DNA from: Candidatus Melainabacteria bacterium | GTDB lineage: Bacteria > Cyanobacteriota > Vampirovibrionia > Obscuribacterales > Obscuribacteraceae | Assembly: GCA_003153555.1 (NCBI GenBank) | Contig: PLZS01000130.1 | Coordinates: 79,369 to 143,368 of the forward strand | Length of the DNA stretch: 64,000 bases | Reading direction: 5' to 3' | In this document: positions 17,097 through 24,719 of the stretch, piece by piece | Layout: each line of letters begins with the position of its first letter | How positions within the stretch are numbered: the first letter of the stretch is position 1 | The notes under the pieces: generated by a model | Database searches by the model: none | What the model saw: only the letters and a program-made list of their open reading frames with translations | Told to the model about the DNA's origin: nothing | Program-made: the position numbers and the translations under genes

Positions 17097-17984
17097 ATGC
17101 TAAAGCCTGTGAACAGAAAAAAATTAGCTATTCTCATTTCATTCGCTACCGTGTTTGCGATATTCGGTGGCATTTATCTGTTCGTGGCGTCGATGCTGTC
17201 ACAGCCAAGCAATATCGATACACTTGTGTTGCGTCCCAAACCAGCGAACAAGAGTTACGAAGCCGATCCCGTTGCCGGGAGCAAGAAAACGTCACTGTTT
17301 ATTCAGGCCAAAGATGGATTCAAAATCCACGCATGGTTGTTTCGTGTTCCCAATTCCACCAAACTCACCATCGTCAGTCATGGGAATGCAGGAAATGTTT
17401 CCAACAGATTTTACATCGCAGATGCATTGGTCAAAGCAGGATCATCTGCGCTTGTATACGATTACCGCGGATATGGACTAAGCACTGGAAGTCCTACGAT
17501 TTCAGGAATTCTCGAAGATGGATTGACGGTTTACGACTATGCGCGCGATAAGATGCATTATCCAGCTAACGAAATATTGCTCTATGGAGAATCAATTGGC
17601 ACCGCAGTCACGTGTCACATTGCAAGTCAACGACAAGTTGCAGCCGTGATTTTACAATCTGGTATCGCCAATCTTCCCTCAGTCGCTAAGCATCTCTTTG
17701 TGCTGTTGAATATCTATCCTGATTTTGTGCTTCCAGAACCGCATCTCGATAATGCAAAGCTGATTAGCAAATTAAACGTGCCACTTCTGATCTTGCACGG
17801 AAGAAAGGATACGCTCGTACCTTTCGAAAATTCCGAACAGCTTTTTTCAAATGCGCATGAACCCAAGAAGTTGGTGATTCTCGATAACTGCGGACACAAT
17901 GATATGGGAGTTCAGGACACCGAGCTCTTCTTAGGTTCAATCAAAAAGTTCATTGCGCAAGTGCAACGACTAACTCGCATTTAG
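17097..17984 (+). CDS. Membrane-anchored alpha/beta hydrolase, paralogue of the 14168 gene
   Basis: About 295 residues. An N-terminal membrane anchor (KLAILISFATVFAIFGGIYLFV) is followed by an alpha/beta hydrolase domain with SHGNAGNVSNR, YDYRGYGLSTGSP, the nucleophile elbow GESIGTA, the acid in HGRKDTLVP and the base in CGHNDMG. The catalytic domain should face away from the cytoplasm if the anchor is a simple signal-anchor. The ATG at 17097 is used because the in-frame ATG at 17034 would require translating two REP-like repeats. Same COG1073/BEM46 group and same layout as the earlier paralogue, with the serine protease gene between them. Substrate unknown. Confidence 0.86.
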   Translation: MLKPVNRKKLAILISFATVFAIFGGIYLFVASMLSQPSNIDTLVLRPKPANKSYEADPVAGSKKTSLFIQAKDGFKIHAWLFRVPNSTKLTIVSHGNAGNVSNRFYIADALVKAGSSALVYDYRGYGLSTGSPTISGILEDGLTVYDYARDKMHYPANEILLYGESIGTAVTCHIASQRQVAAVILQSGIANLPSVAKHLFVLLNIYPDFVLPEPHLDNAKLISKLNVPLLILHGRKDTLVPFENSEQLFSNAHEPKKLVILDNCGHNDMGVQDTELFLGSIKKFIAQVQRLTRI

Positions 17985-18055
17985 AACTTAAGAATGACGG
18001 CAAATACTAGTCAGTCACCGCACCATGAAATTGAGCTTGAAATTAAGCGACATTA

Positions 18056-18084
18056 GATGCCGGCAAGGATGCCGGCGCTCCCAG
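18056..18084 (+). repeat. REP-like palindromic repeat, copy C
   Basis: GATGCCGGCAAGGATGCCGGCGCTCCCAG, a GCCGGC...GCCGGC stem variant of the family. It lies in the 100-bp gap between the convergent hydrolase and mqnD genes, ending at the mqnD stop, where it may help terminate or protect transcripts. Confidence 0.6.
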
Positions 18085-18085
18085 G

Positions 18086-18928
18086 CTACGACACGAATTC
18101 GGTGACGATCGGTTCTTTGTACAGTCCTTTTTCGTAGGCCATTTTGAAGAGGGTTTCAACGGCTTTGCGACCGGATTCGCCGTAGTCTACGGTGAGTTCG
18201 TTTACGTACATGCCGACGAATTTGTCCGCCAACTCTTCAGGCATATCGCGGGCAAATGTTAGTGCGTATTCGAGAGCCTCTGCGCGATGCTCAAGTGAGT
18301 AGACGATAGAGTCTTTAAGTATCTGCGTGACTTCTTTCATCATTTTGGCGCCAAGATCTTTTCTGATCACATTGCCACCAAGCGGAAGTGGAAGGCTGGT
18401 CAAGTCGTACCACCACTCGCCCAGGTCAACGATCTTCTTCAATCCGAGTGAAGCGTAAGTGAGTTGACCTTCGTGAATCAACAAACCGGCATCAACCTCA
18501 TCGTTGAGAACAGCATCAAGAATTTTGTCGAAAGGATATTCAACTACAGCTAACCCGCTCTGGAAAAGTTGCAGCGTTAGATAAGCAGTGGTCAATTTTC
18601 CAGGAATCGCAATCGTCGCTGACTTCAATTCTTCATCAGATAACGGTTTCTTCGCGACAACAACCGGACCATATTTGTAGCCCATGCTTGCGCCGCATGG
18701 CATCAAAGCATAGTCTTTGCAGACCGACGGATAAGCAGCAAAAGAAATTGCAGACACTTCATATCGTTTCGCAATGGCATCGTGATTCAGAGTTTGGATG
18801 TCTTTCAAAACTTGATTGATCTTCAACCCTTTCGTGTCCATCTTGTCCTTCGCAAGCGCGTAGAACATAAATGCATCGTCCGAATCCGGACTGTGGGCGA
18901 CCGTAATTTCTTGAACTTGCACTGCCAT
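18086..18928 (-). CDS. mqnD: 1,4-dihydroxy-6-naphthoate synthase (futalosine menaquinone pathway)
   Basis: A 280-residue periplasmic-binding-protein-fold enzyme converting cyclic dehypoxanthine futalosine to 1,4-dihydroxy-6-naphthoate. The near-invariant N-terminal motif HSPDSDDAFMFYAL and the catalytic-His segment LLIHEGQLTY are both present, and length fits MqnD. The related MqnA would lack the SPDSDDAFMF motif. GAGGAG stands 6 nt before the ATG. It follows the metalloprotease/transaldolase cluster on the same strand after an 83-bp gap, so co-transcription is possible. It shows that this organism makes menaquinone by the futalosine route, consistent with the complex I genes further on. Confidence 0.92.
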   Translation of the reverse strand: MAVQVQEITVAHSPDSDDAFMFYALAKDKMDTKGLKINQVLKDIQTLNHDAIAKRYEVSAISFAAYPSVCKDYALMPCGASMGYKYGPVVVAKKPLSDEELKSATIAIPGKLTTAYLTLQLFQSGLAVVEYPFDKILDAVLNDEVDAGLLIHEGQLTYASLGLKKIVDLGEWWYDLTSLPLPLGGNVIRKDLGAKMMKEVTQILKDSIVYSLEHRAEALEYALTFARDMPEELADKFVGMYVNELTVDYGESGRKAVETLFKMAYEKGLYKEPIVTEFVS

Positions 18929-19011
18929 GATGTGCTCCTCATCTAACTGCCGTTAATTGTGCAACCGCAGCAACCGAATCTCGTGAACTGAGCGGAATTT
19001 CTTTAGATCTC

Positions 19012-21177
19012 TTATTGAAAAGACCATTCAATGGGCTGAGGAAGCAGAAAGCTGCCAGGCAAAGCTGGCGCATCGTAGACGCGCTTGAGAGTGTTCAAAT
19101 CCCTTGGTTCCACGGAAAGTGACTTGGCTGATGACTTTCCTTTCATGGCCGGTGAGAGTTCAGCCGTGCACATGAGGTCGTCTGGCGCGCTGCTGTGCCC
19201 AAAGATACCGATGGCATGCCCTAATTCGTGCAGGAAAGCTACTTGCACGACGTGTTCCGGAATGTCCTGCACGTAAAACGTTGGTCTTAAAAGGAAGATT
19301 TCCACGTGGATGTTGCCTTTCTTGGGTGTCGTCAGCCGGGTGATGCCAAGCACACCGGGCAGCAAGTGGTTAACCCAATTGACCTCGATGTCGGTACTGG
19401 CAGAGTTGTCCACTGCCTGAACAGGTATGAATCTGTTCCATTCGGCTATGCCCACTTGTAAATTTTTCTTCCAAGACTCGGGGGATTCTGGTGGCAGTTT
19501 TATGGTCACCGGAAACGATGTCCACCGAGCCACTGTGTCGTTATCGAACTTCTTGATTGCAGAGAAATAGTCACCAGCTTTGCTGTCATAAGGAATAGTG
19601 TCAACAACGCCTTGAACCTCTGGAGAATTGGTTGCTCCCCTGGGAGGTGCTTGTGCTAACGATCTTGGTTTTTCCTTCACGTGCTTAGGTACTACCACAG
19701 GCGGTGCTTTCGGCAGAGGAATAGGCGGCGGGGGCGTCCTGACAGGAAGCCTCGCAGCAAGCGGAGATCTTTGCGTAGAAGGAAGAGGGTTCGGCGCATC
19801 CAGAGATTGAGCAACCGCCGTCATCGGTGCATCAACTGGCTGGGCCGTAGGAAAAGGACCCTGAGGCGCATCGCTTTGCCCGATCGTTGATGCTGATGGC
19901 GACTCAGGCTCAGACGATTGCGGTTGGGTCAGAGCTTGACCCAACTGCAGCGAATTGGAACCTTGAGCAGTCAAATCCGGACCGCGCTTCAACTGTAATG
20001 GATCGGATGTTGGTTGAGAAGCGCTCTCTTGATCGCGTGCCAACTGAAGCGGTTCGGATGTGGGTTGCTGCGGTGAATTTCCAATCGGTGTCGACTGAGA
20101 CGCAGCGTGCTTGTTGCGATTAGGTGCCGATGACTGGAAACCACCAGCACCAGAATGAGAGCCACGAGCGCTTCCTTGAGGAATAGGCGTATTCGTATGA
20201 CCGAATGCACCGGCACCACCAAGTTTTGTTTCTAACTTAGCGATGCGATCAGCCATTGGCGCATCAGTTTTGCTACCGAACACTTCTTTCTCTAAATGAT
20301 CGACTCGATCCTCAACTTCGTGTTCCGGATAAGTGGATCCAAAAGCAGCTTGTTCCAGCTTCATCACCCGGTCTTCGTCGGGGGAAGATTGAGGACCTGT
20401 GGGCACGTTCGTCGCCCATCCCTGACCTCCCGGAGGCATCGGCTGTGAACCAGGCGCGCGTGGTGGTGCCGCGGGCAGTGCCTTGTTAAAATCCGGTATC
20501 AGATTTTCATTGGGATATCCTGCCGGAGGACGAGTCGCTGTTGGTGCAATTCTGTTTGCCGGTGGATACGCTGTTTGTTGAGGAGGATAACCTGGCTGCA
20601 TAGACGGCGGCGCTGAATACTGGTTAGCCGGCGGATATCCAGCCGGTGGATAAGCTCCTTGCGGCTGATATCCGGCTGGCGGTTGTGCGTAAGCTGGCGG
20701 ATAACCTTGTGGCGCATAGCTCGGCTGAACATATGGCTGTGCATACGGCTGTTGTGGAGTGCCATAGGGCTGAGCATACTGAGGTGGATAGCCGGTCGGA
20801 TAAGGCGCGGCGTATCCGGGCTGCCCATAAGTTGGCGCGTAACCCTGGGGCGGCGGGTAGCCATAGCCCGGTGGATACTGGTAACCGGGTGGAGGATAGC
20901 CAGCCGGTGGATAAGGATAACCTTGTGGCACCGGATATGGTGACTGAAGCATCGGCGGTTGTCTGTTTCCCGAAACCGGAGCACCATTGACTCGACCAAG
21001 CGGATTAGGGCTGGGCGGAGCAGAGGACTGAGCAGCAGGCGATGTGTCCATCTTCGCTTGCGACGGATCTATAGCTTGCAATGCAGGCGAGTCGGCAGCA
21101 GCCAGGACTGTTTGCGGCGAACTATATGACGACACTAGCAGTGCCACCAGGAATAATGCCATCAAACGCTTAGTCAT
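19012..21177 (-). CDS. Secreted Pro/Tyr-rich matrixin-like zinc metalloprotease
   Basis: About 721 residues. A signal peptide (MTKRLMALFLVALLVSS) is followed by a Pro-Gly-Tyr-Gln repeat region of about 180 residues (YPPAGYPPPGYQYPP type). Next comes a segment with three R..KLE..FG units (about residues 264-320), a Pro/Ser/Gln linker and a C-terminal metzincin-like domain. The zinc motif HELGHAIGIFGH (about 650-661) has one residue more than classical HExxHxxGxxH; DDLMC follows as a probable Met-turn. The ATG at 21177 begins one base after the previous stop and opens the signal peptide, so an upstream start at 21267 is unlikely. Translation is probably coupled. Function is likely surface proteolysis; target unknown. 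Confidence 0.86.
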   Translation of the reverse strand: MTKRLMALFLVALLVSSYSSPQTVLAAADSPALQAIDPSQAKMDTSPAAQSSAPPSPNPLGRVNGAPVSGNRQPPMLQSPYPVPQGYPYPPAGYPPPGYQYPPGYGYPPPQGYAPTYGQPGYAAPYPTGYPPQYAQPYGTPQQPYAQPYVQPSYAPQGYPPAYAQPPAGYQPQGAYPPAGYPPANQYSAPPSMQPGYPPQQTAYPPANRIAPTATRPPAGYPNENLIPDFNKALPAAPPRAPGSQPMPPGGQGWATNVPTGPQSSPDEDRVMKLEQAAFGSTYPEHEVEDRVDHLEKEVFGSKTDAPMADRIAKLETKLGGAGAFGHTNTPIPQGSARGSHSGAGGFQSSAPNRNKHAASQSTPIGNSPQQPTSEPLQLARDQESASQPTSDPLQLKRGPDLTAQGSNSLQLGQALTQPQSSEPESPSASTIGQSDAPQGPFPTAQPVDAPMTAVAQSLDAPNPLPSTQRSPLAARLPVRTPPPPIPLPKAPPVVVPKHVKEKPRSLAQAPPRGATNSPEVQGVVDTIPYDSKAGDYFSAIKKFDNDTVARWTSFPVTIKLPPESPESWKKNLQVGIAEWNRFIPVQAVDNSASTDIEVNWVNHLLPGVLGITRLTTPKKGNIHVEIFLLRPTFYVQDIPEHVVQVAFLHELGHAIGIFGHSSAPDDLMCTAELSPAMKGKSSAKSLSVEPRDLNTLKRVYDAPALPGSFLLPQPIEWSFQ

Positions 21178-21178
21178 A

Positions 21179-22501
21179 TTAGTCGATAAGATTTGAATGA
21201 AGTTCGCCACCAACACGCAAGCTAGATTGCAGTTCCAAAATCGTGTCGTGAAACACCCGCCGAACAACGTTTTCCGGCTTTGTTATCACTTCATTGAGCA
21301 CCTCATATATAGGCGGGTCCAACTTCTTCAAATAGTCCCGACTATCCTTTACGGAAAATGCAGCTACACATTCAGCCCAATATTCATGCTTGCTCGATCG
21401 AGCATATCCTGAAATAAACAAGCGCTCTGGCACTTGCTGTGGTGTCAACAGCTCGGACAATCCTTCGTATTCAGGCGGCAGTGGATGCTTGCTATCGCAC
21501 AACCTGACCCGAGCTTCGTACAAATCCCTAATTTTCTCTTGAGTTGCTTGTGAAAGACAAAACTCAAGTTGATGCCCAAACTCGTGTGCCACCACTAAAT
21601 TGATGCGTACTTCCAAGAAAGGTTTGAGCCGCGTCGATACAACAGCAGAAGAACCAAACTTAGCATAGAGCGTAATTTCTTTCTCGAACTCTTCACGATC
21701 GAGAGTGACATAACCGGTGCGCACTCCTGTAACTCCGGCAGCGCCGTGCTTGACGTTGCCGAGCATGCAGTTTCCTTCGCTTTTCCGGACAACTTGAAGA
21801 ACACCCGACGCTGCCCAAATGTTCATGCTCTCACAGACATATTTTTTTTGTGCTGTTTTCAGTTTGTCGAATTCAGCAAAGTAGCGGATGATTTCGTTAT
21901 CGCTATAGGATTTATCCTTACGATAAAGCGCCCGCATGAACTCGTGCTTCCAGGGCTCGTTGGTGCTCTTCTTTCCTTCAAACAAAGTGGTCAACTGACT
22001 GTTTTCGTCTAGCTTAACGCGCGCCACTTTATTGACGCCGTCCCGCATATAGAGCGTGCCTTCATCATCCATCTCGCCGACCAAGCGGTGATCAAGCGTT
22101 CCAATCCGACCATTCGTGACATTCAAGGTAACCCCATTGTAGGTTAACTTTCCAGTCGGTCCAGGCGGACCATTAGGAAGTTCAAGAGCGATTCCGTTTG
22201 CGTCAATGCCCCGAAAAATGCAGCCGTGAATGTCCTCGATCGGCTTTGTCTGCTTCGCTTGGTTTAAGTAGCCATCTTCGAACAGAAATCCAACCGGATT
22301 TCCTTCCATATAAATTTGACCATAGTCAACAACAAGCATGTGCCCGTGCAGTTCTATGAAACCGCTAGGTCCCTGCACTTTGTTTGGTTCCACAGAGCTC
22401 ACTGTCGCCATATCCACTTCTGAAAAGACATTGTCCGATGCGTTCCGTCGTGCATTCAGTATGCCCGATTGTAGCAAGAACGGCTTCTCTGCACCCGTCA
22501 A
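21179..22501 (-). CDS. HExxH zinc metalloprotease-like protein of unknown family
   Basis: Up to 440 residues, no signal peptide. The C-terminal third has VVAHEFGHQLEF (HExxH) followed about 70 residues later by HEYWAECVAAFS, whose Glu is a good third zinc ligand of gluzincin type; the spacing recalls lethal-factor-like peptidases. The N-terminal half is beta-rich (HGHMLVVDYGQIYMEGNPVGF, repeated L/V-rich strands) and unrecognised. The TTG at 22501 overlaps the transaldolase stop (TTGA); an ATG at 22411 (MATVSSVEP) is a good alternative start. Its stop is one base before the start of the secreted protease, so the pair is surely co-expressed. Family assignment is by motif only. Confidence 0.72.
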   Translation of the reverse strand: MTGAEKPFLLQSGILNARRNASDNVFSEVDMATVSSVEPNKVQGPSGFIELHGHMLVVDYGQIYMEGNPVGFLFEDGYLNQAKQTKPIEDIHGCIFRGIDANGIALELPNGPPGPTGKLTYNGVTLNVTNGRIGTLDHRLVGEMDDEGTLYMRDGVNKVARVKLDENSQLTTLFEGKKSTNEPWKHEFMRALYRKDKSYSDNEIIRYFAEFDKLKTAQKKYVCESMNIWAASGVLQVVRKSEGNCMLGNVKHGAAGVTGVRTGYVTLDREEFEKEITLYAKFGSSAVVSTRLKPFLEVRINLVVAHEFGHQLEFCLSQATQEKIRDLYEARVRLCDSKHPLPPEYEGLSELLTPQQVPERLFISGYARSSKHEYWAECVAAFSVKDSRDYLKKLDPPIYEVLNEVITKPENVVRRVFHDTILELQSSLRVGGELHSNLID

Positions 22502-23160
22502 CCCTTAGCGGCAACACCCGATTTGGCAGATTTCCAATCTTCCAAAAATCTCTCGAGCCCGGAATCGGTCAATGGATGCGAAACCAGCATCTTGAATACT
22601 TTGTATGGCATAGTGGCGCAGTGGGCTCCAGCCGTCGCGCATCGGGTCACATGCTGCGGTCCCCGCAAGCTTGCGGCCAGCACTTGCGTCTCATAACCTT
22701 GAATATGGAAGACTTCCACGATGTGCTCAACCAGGGCGCAACCGTCCTCATTGATGTCATCAAGCCTGCCGACAAATGGGCTGACAAAGTAAGCGCCGGC
22801 TCTGGCAGCGAGGATAGCCTGATTGACCGAAAAGCATAATGTGACGTCGACCTTGATGCCGTCCCGGCTCAGGGCGCTAGTTGCCGCTAAACCAGCGGGT
22901 GTGAGCGGACATTTAACAATCACGTTATCAGCCCAAGTGGCTATGTCACGCCCTTCCTTCAACATCCCTTCAGTGTCGGTGGCGGTAACCTCAGCACTGA
23001 CCGGTCCCGAGACGATCTTGCAAATATCCTTAACAAGCCTTTTGAAGTCCTGATGCTCTTTTACGACCAATGTGGGGTTAGTGGTAATGCCGCCAAGCAC
23101 GCCCCATTCAGCGATCTCGCGGATTTCATCTAAATTTGCAGTATCCAGAAATAAAAGCAC
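22498..23160 (-). CDS. tal: Transaldolase (small, fructose-6-phosphate-aldolase-like class)
   Basis: A 220-residue class I aldolase of the short transaldolase subfamily (TalC/FSA-like). The N-terminal LFLDTANLDEI and GITTNPTLV motifs, the Schiff-base Lys in NVIVKCPLT and the segment SPFVGRLDDI are all present. It interconverts sedoheptulose-7-phosphate plus glyceraldehyde-3-phosphate with erythrose-4-phosphate plus fructose-6-phosphate in the pentose phosphate pathway. The start is a GTG preceded by AGAGGA. It heads a tightly packed cluster with two metalloprotease genes, an unusual association. Transaldolase versus F6P aldolase cannot be decided by eye. Confidence 0.9.
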   Translation of the reverse strand: MLLFLDTANLDEIREIAEWGVLGGITTNPTLVVKEHQDFKRLVKDICKIVSGPVSAEVTATDTEGMLKEGRDIATWADNVIVKCPLTPAGLAATSALSRDGIKVDVTLCFSVNQAILAARAGAYFVSPFVGRLDDINEDGCALVEHIVEVFHIQGYETQVLAASLRGPQHVTRCATAGAHCATMPYKVFKMLVSHPLTDSGLERFLEDWKSAKSGVAAKG

Positions 23161-23275
23161 GTTTTAAAGTCCTCTGATAAGGGAGCGTAAAGTCTGTGGA
23201 AATCTTGTTCCGCCCTAGTATAGCCAACTAGTCACGCGCTAATATTGTCTAATCCCAGTTGTAAACAACAAGACC

Positions 23276-24679
23276 TTGAAGTTCTCAGATAACAGATACT
23301 CCTCCAGCCCCCCAATAACGTCTTGGCAGATTTTGCTGGCGACCGCCCTCGGCGTTTGCATTGGATTACTTGTCGCTAAGTATTCCTCCTCAAATTATTC
23401 GCCCCCAGTCACAGCGGCAAAGCCGGCAAGTACTGTCGAGCAACTGCAAGAGGCGGGCAGAAATATTCAAGCGAGCGCGCAGCGCATCAGCGTCATTCCG
23501 ACTCTGACCCAGCGCATGAATATCTTGTTGATGGGTGTCGATTCAAATGGTCGCGGCACTCAACGGTTCACCAGCACGCGATCCGACAGCATGATTCTGG
23601 TGAGCTTGGACCCAGAGTCCAAGAAAGTTGGAATGGTATCAATTCCGCGAGACAGTCGAGTTAAACTCGCCGGTGAATACGGTCTCGATAAAATCAACGC
23701 TGCTCACGCATTCGGCGGACCGAAACTTGCTGTTGAAACGGTGCAGGAAAACTTTAGCGTGCCAATCGACCATTTCATGGTCATTGATGTGCAGGGACTG
23801 CGCAAGGTGTTTGAAGTTCTTGGACCGATCGAAGTTGTCGTCGAAAAGCGGATGAAATACAACGATTGGGCTGGCGGTTTGCATGTTGCGTTGGAGCCAG
23901 GCGTACACAGACTGACGCCGATTCAGGCTGAAGAGTATGTTCGCTTCCGCCATGACGCTCGCGGTGACATCGGCAGAATAGAGCGCCAGCAGTGGTTCTT
24001 GCGTGCACTGACCAACAAATTTAAAGAGCCACAAGTTATTCTGAAACTTCCCGATTTGTTTAAACTAGCCAATCAATATGTTGTGACTGATTTATCGCCG
24101 GAAGAGATGGCAAAAATTGCCAACTTCGGTAAAGACATAAAATCAAATCAAGTGATATCGGCGACACTGCCGGGCAAAGCTGTGTGCATACACGGAGGTA
24201 GTTACTGGCAGCCGGACTTCGAGGGCGCAGAAATTGTATTCAACCGATTGGCGGGCAATCCTATGACGCCGGCCGCTGTTGCTGCCGTGCCGTCAAACAG
24301 TGCATACGCTGCCACCACCCCTGATGCTTTAGCGAGCGGAGATTCTGTTTCATGCTCGATAAAGTATCCCCGAGGCGTAGAGAAAACTGCACGGGCATTC
24401 GAAAAACAGCTTGGCACTGCGGGCTATAAAGTAAAATATGTCTTGCGCGCAGATAGCGGTGACTGCCAGCACGAACAGATCATCCAGAACAGCTACAAGG
24501 CGGATGATTTGTTGACCAAGAAACTGCAAGAAGCAGTTCCAACATTCTCAGCCTTTCCAGTTGTGGTCAATTTAGACGAGCGAGCGGCGTCAGATTTTGT
24601 TATTATTCTCACGGCAAACACAGTAGCACCGGTCGCGCCCAACCTCGAGAAGCGACCTGACGCAACGACTGTTCGCTAG
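23276..24679 (+). CDS. LytR-CpsA-Psr (LCP) family protein with LytR_C domain
   Basis: About 467 residues with a membrane anchor (ILLATALGVCIGLLVAKY), then the LCP catalytic domain: NILLMGVDS, STRSDSMILVSL, VSIPRDSRVKL, DKINAAHAFGG and VRFRHDARGDIGRIERQQ, whose Arg and Asp residues bind the pyrophosphate lipid. A C-terminal LytR_C-type domain follows (about 345-430). LCP enzymes move glycopolymers from undecaprenyl-linked precursors to the cell wall. The start is a TTG at 23276 with no good Shine-Dalgarno, so the exact N-terminus is uncertain. It is divergent from tal and followed 40 bp later by a lipoprotein gene, probably one operon. It implies a wall-anchored glycan. Confidence 0.85.
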   Translation: MKFSDNRYSSSPPITSWQILLATALGVCIGLLVAKYSSSNYSPPVTAAKPASTVEQLQEAGRNIQASAQRISVIPTLTQRMNILLMGVDSNGRGTQRFTSTRSDSMILVSLDPESKKVGMVSIPRDSRVKLAGEYGLDKINAAHAFGGPKLAVETVQENFSVPIDHFMVIDVQGLRKVFEVLGPIEVVVEKRMKYNDWAGGLHVALEPGVHRLTPIQAEEYVRFRHDARGDIGRIERQQWFLRALTNKFKEPQVILKLPDLFKLANQYVVTDLSPEEMAKIANFGKDIKSNQVISATLPGKAVCIHGGSYWQPDFEGAEIVFNRLAGNPMTPAAVAAVPSNSAYAATTPDALASGDSVSCSIKYPRGVEKTARAFEKQLGTAGYKVKYVLRADSGDCQHEQIIQNSYKADDLLTKKLQEAVPTFSAFPVVVNLDERAASDFVIILTANTVAPVAPNLEKRPDATTVR

Positions 24680-24719
24680 TTTCTAACTCAAGGGCGGCGC
24701 CCCAAAAGAGATAACGTCG

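Noticed and set aside
20560..20990. Long open frames on both strands (for example 20499-20999 minus, 20646-20990 plus)
   Set aside because: Products of the Pro/Tyr/Gly codon repeats in the matrixin-like protease gene; composition is not protein-like.
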